Program-made: the position numbers and the translations under genes
The notes under the pieces: generated by a model
Database searches by the model: none
The model's input: the letters and a program-made list of their open reading frames with translations, nothing else
Told to the model about the DNA's origin: nothing
NCBI GenBank assembly: GCA_964633715.1
Contig: CAZWHQ010000014.1
Location: forward strand, 1 to 64,000
Direction: 5' to 3'
From: JAUWVG01 sp964633715
GTDB taxonomy: Bacteria; Acidobacteriota; Aminicenantia; Aminicenantales; Aminicenantaceae
Length of the DNA stretch: 64,000 nucleotides
In this document: piece by piece, positions 63,904 through 64,000 of the stretch
How positions within the stretch are numbered: position 1 is the first letter of the stretch
How the letters are laid out: each line of letters begins with the position of its first letter

Positions 63904-64000
63904 AGAAGCAGTTTGGAGAATTTAAAAAAGATCCCACGCCATATCCTGATGCCGGATACCGTGTTTATCTTAATCGCTGTTTTTATCGGATTTAAATAAC

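Noticed and set aside
63904..64000. Small membrane peptide frame after the ThiF gene (LENLKKIPRHILMPDTVFIL...)
   Set aside because: It is only about 28 codons, lacks a convincing start and ends near the window edge.
1..64000. tRNA, rRNA, CRISPR array or prophage
   Set aside because: No cloverleaf, rRNA-like stretch, regular repeat-spacer pattern or phage gene was found on reading either strand.

Overview
This is a 64 kb piece of a Gram-negative, mesophile-like, moderately AT-rich bacterial chromosome. It is probably a metagenome assembly: there is one 100-N scaffold gap, and its two flanks carry the same 55 bp. Four near-full-length MacB/FtsX-type permeases, three of them with an N-terminal prefix domain and a dedicated PadR-like regulator, plus many lipoproteins, outer-membrane barrels, secreted peptidases and beta-propellers, fit Acidobacteriota or Candidatus Aminicenantes. 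That placement is inference; no rRNA or other marker gene is present. Most genes have strong GGAGG-type ribosome binding sites. I see no tRNA, rRNA, CRISPR array, complete insertion sequence or prophage.

Layout. 1-5.4 kb: a LolA-like envelope protein and its TetR regulator with two matching operator-like sites, two gene remnants (PH-like domain, RND/MMPL C-terminus), a lipoprotein, a methyltransferase, a VOC protein, a membrane protein/HTH operon broken by the false gap, and a TorF-like porin. 5.6-10.7 kb: C69 dipeptidase, exported methyltransferase, cupin and a MacB-like permease. 10.9-17.2 kb: two glycosyltransferases coupled to a zinc-ribbon/DUF2231 membrane protein, an SH3/outer-membrane protein, and a lipoprotein whose thioredoxin-like CxxC site has an in-frame TGA in place of the first Cys. 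17.3-30.7 kb: ECF sigma/anti-sigma pair, BtrH-like protein, PadR/HAAS pair, spermidine-synthase-like membrane protein with a ferredoxin-type aldo/keto reductase, phosphatase, NmrA-like protein, ABC-2 exporter and S9 peptidase. 30.9-43.9 kb: three PadR-like/permease cassettes, an inverted junction between two broken genes, and a second sigma/anti-sigma operon. 44-53.9 kb: TipAS protein, PQQ propeller, MATE exporter, tricorn-like protease, a perfect 26-bp inverted repeat, a QueG-like Fe-S protein, a degenerate permease and an MFS transporter. 54-64 kb: beta-propeller protein, alkaline-phosphatase-superfamily protein, HAD phosphatase, NhaC antiporter, second ABC-2 exporter and a ThiS-ThiF fusion.

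The strongest candidate for something new is the gene at 15888-17186. I read it as one selenoprotein: a lipoprotein with a Sec-Gly-Ser-Cys thioredoxin-like domain followed by TPR-like repeats. The TGA falls exactly where the family has its first redox cysteine, and an 8-bp stem with a short G-containing loop lies about 22 nt downstream, as in bacterial SECIS elements. A routine gene caller would split it into two. The second theme is a family of regulator/permease cassettes, each with its own perfect or near-perfect palindrome in front of the regulator, beside decayed relatives and rearranged gene ends.
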